DNA of 64,000 bases from Caulobacteraceae bacterium (lineage in GTDB: Bacteria; Pseudomonadota; Alphaproteobacteria; Caulobacterales; Caulobacteraceae): NCBI GenBank assembly GCA_947475415.1, contig CANJLH010000002.1, positions 248,001 to 312,000 of the forward strand. The letters run 5' to 3'. Positions 53,755 through 62,899 of the stretch are shown one piece after another (the stretch's first letter is position 1; each line of letters starts with the position of its first letter). The position numbers and the translations under genes are program-made. The notes under the pieces are model-generated. The model was given only the letters and a program-made list of their open reading frames with translations, did not search any database and was not told where the DNA came from.

Positions 53755-55254
53755 TCAACCGTCGGCGGCGGTAGCCCCTTCATCAACATCCCCGTGCCCC
53801 TTTAAGACCTCATCCAACCCCTGTTCGCGGACCTTGCGGTAAAGTGTGGACCGCCCGATACCCAGCCTGCGTGCTACCTCGCTCATGTGACCGGCATATA
53901 TTTCGATAGCCAGTTGGATGAGATCTCGTTCGATCTCCTCCAGGGTTCGCAGATGGCCGCGGCCGTCCAGGATTCGCACAGGCGCGTCCCTTCCGATCTC
54001 GGTCAGCAGCTCTATGGATGACGGCGGGTTGGTGGCGTGTTGGGCCGGCGCGGCCGCTTCGTATTCCGGCGGCGGCGCGGCGACGCCCGAGATGGACGGG
54101 AAATCATGTGGCTGCAGATAGGGTGCGTCGGCCAACACAATGGCGCGGTAGACCGCGTTCTCCAGCTGGCGCACATTTCCGGGCCACTCGAAGCTGGTGA
54201 GGAAGGCCATGGTCTCCGACGAGGCCCCGGCGACGGACTTACCTTCCTCGACATTGAATCGGCGGATGAAGGCTTCAACCAGGGCGGGGATGTCGCCTGT
54301 GCGCTCGCGCAGGGACGGGGCCTCGATTGGGAAGACATTCAGGCGATAGAACAGGTCCTCTCGGAAACGTCCCTCGCGCACAGCCAGACCCAGGTCGCGG
54401 TTGGTGGCCGAAACAATGCGCACATCCACCTTCACGGAGCGCTTGGCCCCAACCGGGTCGATCTCGCTCTCCTGCAAGGCGCGCAGCAGCTTGACCTGCA
54501 CGTCCAGCGGCAACTCCCCGACTTCGTCGAGGAAAAGGGTTCCGCCATTGGCCTCCTGGAACTTGCCCAGGTGCTTGTCATGGGCGCCGGTGAAGCTTCC
54601 CTTTTCGTGGCCGAACAAGATCGACTCGACGAGGTTTTCAGGGATGGCGCCGCAGTTGACCGCCACAAAGGGCTTGCCGGCGCGCTCCGATGAACCATGG
54701 ACGGCGCGGGCGATCACCTCCTTGCCGACCCCGGACTCCCCGGTAATCAGAATCGGGATCGAAGATTTCGCAGCCCGTTCACCCAGGCGCTTGACCATGA
54801 TCATGGGCGCAGACGCCCCGATCAGGTCGTCGAAGGTGGTGCGCCCCTGCACACGCTTTTTCAGCCGGTCGACTTCGCCCTTCAAAGCCCCCATGGAAAG
54901 GGCGTTGCCGATGGAGACGATGATCCGTTCCGGAGAGGCTGGCTTGACGAAGAAGTCGCATGCGCCGGCCTGCATCGCTTCGACCACGGTGTCGATGCCG
55001 CCCTTGGCGGTGATGACGATCACCGGTTGGTTGTAGCCGCGGACGCGTAATTCCTTGAGCGCATCGATCCCGCTGATCCCGGGCATGACCAGGTCGAGGA
55101 GGATCAGGTCAGGGGTCGCGCCGCGATTCAGGTGATCGATAGCGGCATCGCCGGTCTCGGCCTGATCGATGCGGAATCCCTCCCGCTCCAGGACCGCCTG
55201 AATCAGCCTGCGTTGAGTCGGATCGTCGTCAACGACGAGCACCGTCTTGGTCAT
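53755..55254 (-). CDS. tacA: Sigma-54-dependent response regulator, TacA-like
   Basis: A 499-residue NtrC-class regulator. Receiver 1-115 (phospho-acceptor Asp54, Lys104), AAA+ domain with Walker A GESGVGKE (172-179), GSFTGA (219-224, the sigma-54-contact loop, normally GAFTGA) and FLDE (241-244), then a Fis-type DNA-binding helix-turn-helix SEVARRLGIGRSTLYRKV. In Caulobacter TacA activates polar stalk and staR genes and lies a few genes from gapR, as here; the name rests on that and on general similarity. Confidence 0.8.
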   Translation of the reverse strand: MTKTVLVVDDDPTQRRLIQAVLEREGFRIDQAETGDAAIDHLNRGATPDLILLDLVMPGISGIDALKELRVRGYNQPVIVITAKGGIDTVVEAMQAGACDFFVKPASPERIIVSIGNALSMGALKGEVDRLKKRVQGRTTFDDLIGASAPMIMVKRLGERAAKSSIPILITGESGVGKEVIARAVHGSSERAGKPFVAVNCGAIPENLVESILFGHEKGSFTGAHDKHLGKFQEANGGTLFLDEVGELPLDVQVKLLRALQESEIDPVGAKRSVKVDVRIVSATNRDLGLAVREGRFREDLFYRLNVFPIEAPSLRERTGDIPALVEAFIRRFNVEEGKSVAGASSETMAFLTSFEWPGNVRQLENAVYRAIVLADAPYLQPHDFPSISGVAAPPPEYEAAAPAQHATNPPSSIELLTEIGRDAPVRILDGRGHLRTLEEIERDLIQLAIEIYAGHMSEVARRLGIGRSTLYRKVREQGLDEVLKGHGDVDEGATAADG

Positions 55255-55453
55255 TCGAAAACACCCACCGTACTGGACGCTCGTCTCTTTGAACGAGGCT
55301 CTTTATGTCGCGAATTGGTACAGCACCGGGGTAAAGGCGGAGTTTCGGAGACCTGAGTCAGGAGTTAACGGCGCCCCCAATGGTCTTGCCCTTGGCGCAC
55401 TGAGCCTCATAGTGCTGAAAAATGACCGCTGATCCGTCGATCTGGGAGGACTG

Positions 55454-57553
55454 ATGAAGCGTATCCGTCTCGTGCTGACGCTGGCCCTGATGGTAGCCGC
55501 GGCGGCCTGTCACAAGCCCAGTGGGCCCGGCGCCGTGGACGCCGCCCGTATGGCTGCGGCCGCGAACGGCGCCGAGTGGCTGGCCCCCGGCCGCACCTAT
55601 GATGAACAGCGTTTCAGCCCGCTTGACCGCATCAATCTTGATACGGTCGGAAAGCTTGGACTGGCTTGGTATGCCGAGGTGGACACGGACCGAGGACAAG
55701 AAGCCACGCCGATTGTCGTGGATGGCGTGCTCTATACTTCCACCGCATGGTCCAAGGTCTACGCCTATGACGCCGCCACCGGCGCGCTCAAGTGGTCGTT
55801 TGATCCCAAGGTCGATGGATCCAGAGGCTTTGAAGCCTGTTGCGACGTGGTCAACCGCGGTGTGGCGGTGTGGAAGGGCCGGGTCTACCTGGGCGCCCTG
55901 GATGGCCGCCTGATCGCCCTGGACGCCGCCAGCGGCAAGGAAGTCTGGTCTGTCCAGACAACAGACAAGACCAAGCCCTACACGATCACCGGCTTCCCGC
56001 GGATCGTGAAGGACAAGGTGCTGATCGGCAACGGCGGGGCGGAATACGGCGTCCGCGGCTATATCACCGCCTATGACGCCGCCACGGGAAAGCAAGTCTG
56101 GCGCTTCTACACGACGCCGAATCCCGAGGGAAAACCTGATGGTGCGGCGTCCGACAAGGTGCTTGCAGAAAAGGCGGCGGGCACCTGGGGCGAAGGCCTT
56201 TGGAAAAAGACCGGCGGGGGTGGAACGGTCTGGGACGGCATGGCCTATGACCCGGCTCTCGACATCGCCTATTTCGGGGTCGGAAACGGATCGCCCTGGA
56301 GCCACAGACTGCGCTCCGGCGGCAAGGGCGACAATCTGTTCGTGTCGTCCGTTCTGGCGTTGAAACCCGACACCGGCGAGTACGTCTGGCACTATCAGAC
56401 CACACCGGCGGAGACCTGGGATTACACCGCCACTCAACCGATCATGCTGGCCGATCTCACCATCGACGGACGGCCGCGCAAGGTGCTGATGCAGGCGCCG
56501 AAAAATGGATTCTTCTATGTCATCGACCGGGCTGACGGGCGGTTGATATCGGCCATGCCCTATGCGCCGGTGAGCTGGGCCAGCGGCATCGACCTGACCA
56601 CCGGCCGGCCGATCGAGAACCCAGCATCGCGCTTCGAGAAGGCGCCGGCCCTGGTGGTTCCCTCCGCCTTCGGGGCTCACAACTGGCACCCGATGTCGTT
56701 CAGCCCGAAGACCGGCCTGGTCTATTTTCCGGTCCATTCAATCCCGCTGGGTTACGCTAATGACCCCGGATTCACCTACCGACCGGGCGCATCCAACCTG
56801 GGCGTCGACATCGCGCCAAAGGATCCGCCTGGACCTGGAGGGACGCTGACACCGGATCAGGCGACCCCGAAGGGCCTGCTGGTGGCGTGGGATCCGGTGG
56901 CGCAAAAGGCGCGATGGACGGTGAACCGCCAGTGGGTGTTGAACGGTGGGACCCTGGCGACCGCCGGCGGTCTGGTGTTCCAAGGCTCCGGCGAGGGCGA
57001 ACTCGACGCCTTCGATGCGGCGAACGGCGCAAAGGTCTGGAGCCACAAGACGCTCAATGGGGTGATCGCCGCCCCCATGTCCTATGAGTTGAAAGGCGAA
57101 CAATATGTCGCGGTCATGGTCGGTAATGGCGGCGCCGGCGGGGTGGCCGCCGCAGGGCTTTCGCGACCCTGGCCGCGACTGCCGGGCCGACTGCTGGTGT
57201 TCAAGCTGGGCGGAACCGCCATTGCGCCGTTGCATAAGTCGGCTGTGGCCCCGCCGCCCGTAGATCTTGCCGGCGTGACCAGCGCCGGGGACGTCGCCCG
57301 TGGGTATGAGGCCTATCATCGCAACTGTTTCGCCTGTCACGGTCGCGACGTTTCAGGACCCTGGTTGGCCGATCTGAAGCGCTCGCAGATGTTGCGCACC
57401 GAGGCGGACTGGAAGTCGGTGGTGATCAATGGCGCCAGGTCCAGCCGTGGCATGGCGAGTTTCTCGCGGTTCCTGACACCGACCCAGGCCGAGGATATCC
57501 GCGCCTATGTGCTCACGGTCGCCCGTCAAGCCCAGGCGAAGGCGGGCGGCTGA
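55454..57553 (+). CDS. PQQ-dependent alcohol dehydrogenase (quinohaemoprotein)
   Basis: A 699-residue periplasmic or membrane-anchored enzyme. The N-terminus is a lipoprotein signal (AAAC, Cys19). The eight-bladed propeller has the vicinal disulfide EACCDVVNRG (Cys129-Cys130), AYDAATG repeats and WDYTATQPIML. The C-terminal cytochrome c domain carries CFACHGRD. Type II quinohaemoprotein that oxidises alcohols in the periplasm and passes electrons to the respiratory chain. The 199 bases upstream hold no clear promoter. Confidence 0.93.
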   Translation: MKRIRLVLTLALMVAAAACHKPSGPGAVDAARMAAAANGAEWLAPGRTYDEQRFSPLDRINLDTVGKLGLAWYAEVDTDRGQEATPIVVDGVLYTSTAWSKVYAYDAATGALKWSFDPKVDGSRGFEACCDVVNRGVAVWKGRVYLGALDGRLIALDAASGKEVWSVQTTDKTKPYTITGFPRIVKDKVLIGNGGAEYGVRGYITAYDAATGKQVWRFYTTPNPEGKPDGAASDKVLAEKAAGTWGEGLWKKTGGGGTVWDGMAYDPALDIAYFGVGNGSPWSHRLRSGGKGDNLFVSSVLALKPDTGEYVWHYQTTPAETWDYTATQPIMLADLTIDGRPRKVLMQAPKNGFFYVIDRADGRLISAMPYAPVSWASGIDLTTGRPIENPASRFEKAPALVVPSAFGAHNWHPMSFSPKTGLVYFPVHSIPLGYANDPGFTYRPGASNLGVDIAPKDPPGPGGTLTPDQATPKGLLVAWDPVAQKARWTVNRQWVLNGGTLATAGGLVFQGSGEGELDAFDAANGAKVWSHKTLNGVIAAPMSYELKGEQYVAVMVGNGGAGGVAAAGLSRPWPRLPGRLLVFKLGGTAIAPLHKSAVAPPPVDLAGVTSAGDVARGYEAYHRNCFACHGRDVSGPWLADLKRSQMLRTEADWKSVVINGARSSRGMASFSRFLTPTQAEDIRAYVLTVARQAQAKAGG

Positions 57554-57580
57554 CGAAGTGAATGTGCGCTCGGCCAGGCT

Positions 57581-59116
57581 TCAGGTCGCGCGCAACATTT
57601 CGCCGATCTGGCGCTCATTGCGGCGCAGGAGCAGCAGGATGCCGCCAGCCATGAAGGCTGGCGGTAGCGCCCAGATCACGCCCATCGCACCCAGGGCGGT
57701 GGCCATGGCGATGAGACCGCAAACCGAGGCCTCGGCCCACATGGCGTACCAGGTGGAGCCGCGACGGGTTCGGAATTCTCCGCGCCGACCGGGCTTCTGA
57801 TGCCAGATGTTGATCAGGCTGCTGGAAGCTGCCGCCGCCGCCGCTCCGAGGGTGGTGACGAAGCCGACTCGGGGCCACATGAATGTGACGAGAGCCAGAG
57901 GGCCGACCATCAGCACCGCCAGAGGCGTCAGGGCGGCCGTGAGCTTGCCCCGCATTATCGTGGAAGCCCGAGTCGGCGCGGCGGCGAGAAGATCGGGCGC
58001 CTCTTCGGCGGAAATGGTGATCCAGGCCAGACTGCCCGCCACCTGACCCGCCAGGAACACCACGCCTGCGGCGGCGCCGGGAATGGCCACCGCCTCACCC
58101 TGTCGGGCGGCGCGGGTAAGCAGTATCGCTACCGGGATCAGGTAAAGAATCCGCAGGAACACCTGTGATAGCAAGGCCGCATCCCGTAGCAGCAACCTGA
58201 GTTCCTTGCGCACCAGGGCGGCGAAGGCTCCGGCAGTGAAGCGCACGTCCTCGTCCCGAGATGGGCGGGTCACAACGTCAGCGCCTTTGGCGGCCGCGGC
58301 GTCACCGACGAATCGCTCGCCAAGCCACAGACTGGCGCCGAGGTAGATGACGATCGCGCCGCCGAGCAGCGCACTGAGCGCCGCGAGGTCGCCCTGCATT
58401 GCGCGCAGAGGCAGGGCGGCGAATGCGGGCGGGTGCAGGCGTCCGGCCGCGGCGGCGGCCCACAACTCCCGCCATGGACCCCCATGTCCCCCGCCGAGAA
58501 TCATCCGCGCCTGAATCGCCACGAAGATCGCCGCTCCGATCAGGGCGCTGGCGATCTGGGCCGCCGTCCGCGTCTTGCGCGGCCCGATGATGCGAAAAAG
58601 ACCAATTGCGAGCACCAGGCCCGCTCCGGTCGCCGCCAAAGCAATCGCCGCCATCAGACCAATGGCGCCCAGCCAGCGGAAGCCTGCGATGAAGGCGGCG
58701 CTGACCAGCATCGCGCCGGCGAAGGCGCCGAAGGACAAGAACAGGTTCAGGGCCACGCTGAGGAATTTCACCGCCAGCGCCTTGCGCGGGCTGACCGGCG
58801 AGGAAAAAAGCAGGTCCAAGTCACCGCGCTCGTAGAGCGTATCCGCCGCTGCGGCCAGGGCCTGGGACAGCATCAACAGGAACACCATTGCAGCGCCCGC
58901 CGCAGTGACAACCACGAAGGGCGGGCTGTCGACGGCATCTATCTCACTCAGGAAACGGCCGAGAGGCACGCCAAGGGCTAGCATGATCGCCGCGAAAACC
59001 ACGAAGGAGGCCCAGGCGGCGAACCCGCGCCCCGCCCGCTTCGCCACCAGCCCACGCCAGGCCAGCCGCAGTTCCCAGCCTAACAACCAGGGAGCAGAAC
59101 CCGGCGCGCCCATCAT
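57581..59116 (-). CDS. ABC-2 type transporter permease
   Basis: A 511-residue protein with about ten membrane segments, spaced as in fused ABC-2 permeases, and few charged loops. It overlaps the ATPase gene by four bases, so the two form one exporter. Signature motifs are poor in this class; the annotation rests on hydrophobicity and the adjacent ATPase. Substrate unknown. Confidence 0.8.
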   Translation of the reverse strand: MMGAPGSAPWLLGWELRLAWRGLVAKRAGRGFAAWASFVVFAAIMLALGVPLGRFLSEIDAVDSPPFVVVTAAGAAMVFLLMLSQALAAAADTLYERGDLDLLFSSPVSPRKALAVKFLSVALNLFLSFGAFAGAMLVSAAFIAGFRWLGAIGLMAAIALAATGAGLVLAIGLFRIIGPRKTRTAAQIASALIGAAIFVAIQARMILGGGHGGPWRELWAAAAAGRLHPPAFAALPLRAMQGDLAALSALLGGAIVIYLGASLWLGERFVGDAAAAKGADVVTRPSRDEDVRFTAGAFAALVRKELRLLLRDAALLSQVFLRILYLIPVAILLTRAARQGEAVAIPGAAAGVVFLAGQVAGSLAWITISAEEAPDLLAAAPTRASTIMRGKLTAALTPLAVLMVGPLALVTFMWPRVGFVTTLGAAAAAASSSLINIWHQKPGRRGEFRTRRGSTWYAMWAEASVCGLIAMATALGAMGVIWALPPAFMAGGILLLLRRNERQIGEMLRAT

Positions 59117-59859
59117 GCTGTGACTGCGTCCCCCGCGCTGGTGAGATCCAGGAACACATCTTCGAGGGTTTCCTGGCGCGCGCCGCCCAGCTTGCGTAGC
59201 TCATCCAGAGTGCCTTCGGCGAGAAGGCGGCCGTTCTGGATGATGCCGATACGGTCGGCCATCCGTTCGGCGACCTCGAGGATATGCGTGGTCAGGATCA
59301 CGGTTGCGCCGGCCTGTACCCGGCTCTGCAGCAGGTCCTTGACCTGCCGAGCGACCGCAGCGTCGAGACCGGTGAGGGGCTCATCGAGAATCAGCAGGCG
59401 CGGTTCGTGGATAAAGGCGCCAGCCAGCGCCGCCTTCTGTTTCATACCGCGGGAAAAGCCCTCGCAACGCTGGCTGCGGGATTCCCATAACCCGAGCAGC
59501 TTCAGAAGCGACTCGGCCCGCTCCCGCGCCGCCTTGGGCTCGACGTTCCATAGGCCCGCAACGAACTCCAGATATTCCATCGGCGTCAGGCGATCGTAGA
59601 GCATCGGCTCGTCCGGAGCCCAGGCGATGATACGCTTGGCTCCGATCGGATCAGCAAGCGCGTCGATTCCAAATACCCGGATTGAGCCGGAATCAGGTTT
59701 CAGAAGGCCCGCCACCATCCGCAGCGTCGTGGTCTTTCCGGCGCCATTGGGTCCCAACAGCGCATAGAGCTCACCCTGACGGACGCTCAGGTTCAGGCCG
59801 TTGACGGCAGGTGTTTTGAACACCTTGGTCAGGTTGGTGAGCGTGAGCGCGTCAGTCAC
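59113..59859 (-). CDS. ABC transporter ATP-binding protein
   Basis: A 248-residue nucleotide-binding domain. Walker A is LLGPNGAGKTTTLRM, the signature is a diverged GFSRGMKQKAALAGAF, Walker B is LLILDEPLTGLDAAV. Paired with the ABC-2 permease downstream. Likely exports a lipid, drug or polymer. An inverted repeat (59875-59891) lies 15 bases upstream of the start. Confidence 0.92.
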   Translation of the reverse strand: MTDALTLTNLTKVFKTPAVNGLNLSVRQGELYALLGPNGAGKTTTLRMVAGLLKPDSGSIRVFGIDALADPIGAKRIIAWAPDEPMLYDRLTPMEYLEFVAGLWNVEPKAARERAESLLKLLGLWESRSQRCEGFSRGMKQKAALAGAFIHEPRLLILDEPLTGLDAAVARQVKDLLQSRVQAGATVILTTHILEVAERMADRIGIIQNGRLLAEGTLDELRKLGGARQETLEDVFLDLTSAGDAVTA

Positions 59860-59874
59860 CGAAAGCTCCTAACT

Positions 59875-59891
59875 GTGTGAGAGGTTCACAC
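59875..59891. promoter_or_regulatory. GTGTGA-N5-TCACAC operator-like palindrome
   Basis: A perfect 6-5-6 inverted repeat just upstream of the ABC transporter start and 88 bases before the divergent hydrolase. It resembles CRP-like TGTGA-N6-TCACA with one base less, or a GntR/TetR site. Confidence 0.45.
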
Positions 59892-59978
59892 TTGTCATTG
59901 GCCTGACGCTTGCTAGTCACCTGCGCCGCAGGGCCGCACCGTCGGCGCGTATTCGTAGACCAAGAGGATTGACGGTTG

Positions 59979-61031
59979 ATGGCTGAAAGCGCGCACCCGC
60001 AGGAAGGCCCCCTCGCCAAGAGCTACGACGACAACCCATTCATCGTCGATCTGGATTCGTTGCCAAAGGAAATGGCGGCGCCGTTGGCGCCGTTTGATGG
60101 TGAGCCGCCGCCGTCGCCACAGTGGTTCAAAGACGCCCTCGCCAAGGCGCCGGAGCGGCGGGAAGTCCAATCGAACGGAACCAATATCGAGCTCTTGATC
60201 TGGGGTGAGCGGGGCCGTCCTGGCCTGCTGCTGGTGCATGGCAACAGCGCCCACGCCGATTGGTGGACGCACATCGGTCCATACCTGGCCGAAGGCTATC
60301 GGGTGGCGGCCATGTCGCTTGCGGGAATGGGCGATTCAGAGTGGCGTGAACATTATTCCTTTCCCTTGTTCGCCTCGGACGCTCAGGCCTGCGTCGAGGC
60401 CGCTGGCCTCAATGAAGCCAACGTCAAGCCCATCTACGTGGGCCACTCCTTCGGAGGATCGAACGTATTCTTTGCGGCCGTGAACCATCCAGATCGGATG
60501 CGCGGCATGATCCTGGTGGACTGCGGCCTCACCGGTCCTCCGCCGGAAGTCCGGGAGATGATGCAAAAGCGCGCCGATATCGCACGCAGCCTGCCGGGCG
60601 GCGGACGCGTCGGCCGCATCTACAAGTCTCGGGCTCACGCCCTGTCGCGGTTCCGCCTTTCGCCGCCGCAGATCGCGGGCGAAATTTGTGTGGCGGACTA
60701 TATCGCCCGCACTGGGGTGCGTGAAACGCCAACTCCGGACGGGGGCACCGGCTGGACCTGGAAGTTCGATCCCGACATGTGGATGAAACTGGACCGTTCC
60801 GGCATGGAGGGCCTGGGTGATGTGCGCAGCATCCGCCTCCAGGTTCCAGGCGTGCATATCCTCGGCGATCGCTCGCGGGTCATTGAACGTCGAGTCTATG
60901 GCGACATCACCGGACCACCGGCCGATTTGCCGGAAATCCTGATTCCCGATTCAGCGCACCACATCATGGTCGATCAGCCGTTGGCGTTGGTTGCGGCGAT
61001 TCGCGCGGTGCTGGCGACCTGGCCTTCTTGA
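59979..61031 (+). CDS. Alpha/beta hydrolase
   Basis: A 350-residue hydrolase. LLVHGNSAHADWW holds the oxyanion region and VGHSFGGSNVFFAA the nucleophile elbow (Ser). The Asp/His partners lie in HILGDRSRVIERR and SAHHIMVDQP. The first 70 residues are a non-domain lead. Substrate unknown. ATG 59979 is directly preceded by a TTG codon in frame. Confidence 0.85.
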   Translation: MAESAHPQEGPLAKSYDDNPFIVDLDSLPKEMAAPLAPFDGEPPPSPQWFKDALAKAPERREVQSNGTNIELLIWGERGRPGLLLVHGNSAHADWWTHIGPYLAEGYRVAAMSLAGMGDSEWREHYSFPLFASDAQACVEAAGLNEANVKPIYVGHSFGGSNVFFAAVNHPDRMRGMILVDCGLTGPPPEVREMMQKRADIARSLPGGGRVGRIYKSRAHALSRFRLSPPQIAGEICVADYIARTGVRETPTPDGGTGWTWKFDPDMWMKLDRSGMEGLGDVRSIRLQVPGVHILGDRSRVIERRVYGDITGPPADLPEILIPDSAHHIMVDQPLALVAAIRAVLATWPS

Positions 61032-61093
61032 GATGTGCTGCGGCTTCGTGTAGGGCCGCTCCGCATCCTCCCCGTTCAAACGAGATTCGAATC

Positions 61094-61333
61094 ATGGCCG
61101 ATCATGGCGCTCACTACACGCGCGGCGAAATGGATATCAGCGAGCAGACCGCCAGCTTCGCGCTCTTTAACGGCCTCACCAAGTGGGGGTCCCTCGGCCT
61201 GGCGGCTCTCTTACTGCTGCTCGTTGTCTGGTTTTGCACCAAGGGTGGGTTCGTCGCCGGGGCTATCGCTGCTGTCGTCCTGACCACGCTGGGCGTGATT
61301 TTCCTGCGCGATAAGCCAGGTTCCGCACACTGA
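61094..61333 (+). CDS. aa3-type cytochrome c oxidase subunit IV family protein
   Basis: A 79-residue membrane protein. The N-terminus GAHYTRGEMDISEQTASF is the family's motif; one or two membrane segments follow (about 30-70). Found beside transhydrogenase genes in alphaproteobacteria, as here. ATG 61094 gives this N-terminus; the open frame runs 66 bases further upstream. Confidence 0.75.
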   Translation: MADHGAHYTRGEMDISEQTASFALFNGLTKWGSLGLAALLLLLVVWFCTKGGFVAGAIAAVVLTTLGVIFLRDKPGSAH

Positions 61334-61422
61334 TCGCTCACTTTCGCGAGCCTTGCTGGACAAGGGGCGAATTGGGTTCGTAATCTACCTCATGGGCCGC
61401 TTGGCGCAGGGGGTGTGATCGT

Positions 61423-62558
61423 ATGTCCGTCGTTGTGGCCGTCATCAGGGAATCCCGTGACGGTGAGACGCGGGTCGCTGCGACGCCGGAAACAACCAGG
61501 AAACTCATCGCAGCCGGTTTTGGTGTCACAGTTGAAACGGGTGCTGGCGCCGCGGCCGCTTGGCCGGATGCGGACTATCTGGCGGCCGGGGCGACGATCG
61601 CCATCGACGCCAGTGCGGCCCTCACCGACGCGGACATCGTCTTCAAGGTTCGCGCGCCTTCGCCAACAGAGATTACGGCGATCCGCCCGGGCGCCATGGT
61701 GATCGGGTTGCTCAGCCCTTTTCGGGAAGGGGCCGCACTGGCGGCCCTGGCGGCGAAGGGTGTCACGGCGTTTGCGCTGGAATTCGTGCCGCGCATCACC
61801 CGCGCCCAAACGATGGACGCCCTGTCCTCCCAGGCCAATCTCGCCGGCTACCGGGCGGTGATTGAGGCCGCTGCCGCCTACGGACGGGCGCTGCCGATGA
61901 TGATGACAGCGGCAGGCACCGTAGCGCCGGCCAAGGTGTTCGTTATGGGGGTGGGCGTCGCTGGCTTGCAGGCCATCGCCACCGCGAGGCGAATGGCGCG
62001 GTGGTCACCGCCACCGATGTCCGCCCCGCCACCAAAGAACAAGTGGAGAGCCTCGGAGCAAAATTCCTGGCGGTGGAAGACGAGGAATTTGCGGGCGCGC
62101 AGGCGGCCGGCGGTTACGCCAAGGAGATGAGCGCTGCTTATCAGGTCAAGCAGGCAGAACTGGTTTCAGCTCACTTGAAGCGCCAGGACATCGTCATCAC
62201 CACCGCGCTGATCCCCGGCAGACCGGCGCCAAGGTTGGTGAGCGCTGATCAAGTCGCCTCGATGGGCCCTGGGTCGGTAATCGTCGATCTTGCCGTGGAA
62301 CAGGGCGGCAATGTCGAAGGCGCTAGGGCCGGTGCGGTGGTGCGCACGCCAGGCGGCGTGACGATTATCGGTGATCCGAATCTCGCGGGACGCGTGGCGT
62401 CCGACGCCTCGGCGCTATACGCGCGAAACCTTCTCGCTTTCTCGGCCTTGCTCCTGGACAAGGAAGGCCGCTTCGCCCCCGACTTTGAAGATGAGATTCT
62501 CAAGGCCTCGCTTGTGGTTCGCGGCGGGACCGTGACCCACCCAGCGCTTGCGGCCTGA
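61423..62558 (+). pseudogene. pntAA: NAD(P) transhydrogenase alpha subunit 1, frameshifted
   Basis: The first frame (61423 to about 61995) encodes VVVAVIRESRDGETRVAATP through GVGVAGLQAIATARRMA, the start of the NAD(H)-binding domain. The rest continues one frame over with GAVVTATDVRPATKEQVESL to 62558. Adding one G at the ATGG of 61993-61996 restores ATARRMGAVVTATDV, so one base is missing. The flanking genes pntAB and pntB are intact, so a sequencing error or very recent mutation is likely. Confidence 0.85.
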
Positions 62559-62570
62559 CAGGGAGAACCG

Positions 62571-62888
62571 ATGGAAGCTGTCGATCCGATCGTCTACCGG
62601 CTGGCGATCTTTGTTCTGGCGATCTTCGTCGGCTACTACGTGGTCTGGAGCGTAACCCCAGCTTTGCATACGCCGCTCATGGCGGTGACCAACGCGATTT
62701 CGTCGGTGATCGTGGTGGGGGCGCTAGTGGCCGCGGCGGCGCATGGTTCGGGCGAGGCGCTCACCCCAAATGTTCTGGTTTCGAAGGGCGCAGGCGCCCT
62801 GGCGGCCGGGTTGGCCGCCGTAAACATCTTCGGGGGCTTCCTGGTCACCCAACGCATGTTGGCCATGTACAAAAAGAGACAGGACTAG
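62571..62888 (+). CDS. pntAB: NAD(P) transhydrogenase alpha subunit 2 (membrane part)
   Basis: A 105-residue membrane protein: three or four helices including LAIFVLAIFVGYYVVWSVTP and the conserved TPLMAVTNAISSVIVVGAL. It anchors the proton channel part of the enzyme with PntB. It begins 12 bases after the frameshifted pntAA and 11 before pntB, in the usual split-subunit order. Confidence 0.94.
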   Translation: MEAVDPIVYRLAIFVLAIFVGYYVVWSVTPALHTPLMAVTNAISSVIVVGALVAAAAHGSGEALTPNVLVSKGAGALAAGLAAVNIFGGFLVTQRMLAMYKKRQD

Positions 62889-62899
62889 GCCGCAAGGGG

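Noticed and set aside
55255..55453. Sigma-54 promoter for the PQQ dehydrogenase next to tacA
   Set aside because: No GG-N10-GC core with the TGGCAC and TTGC context was found in the gap.
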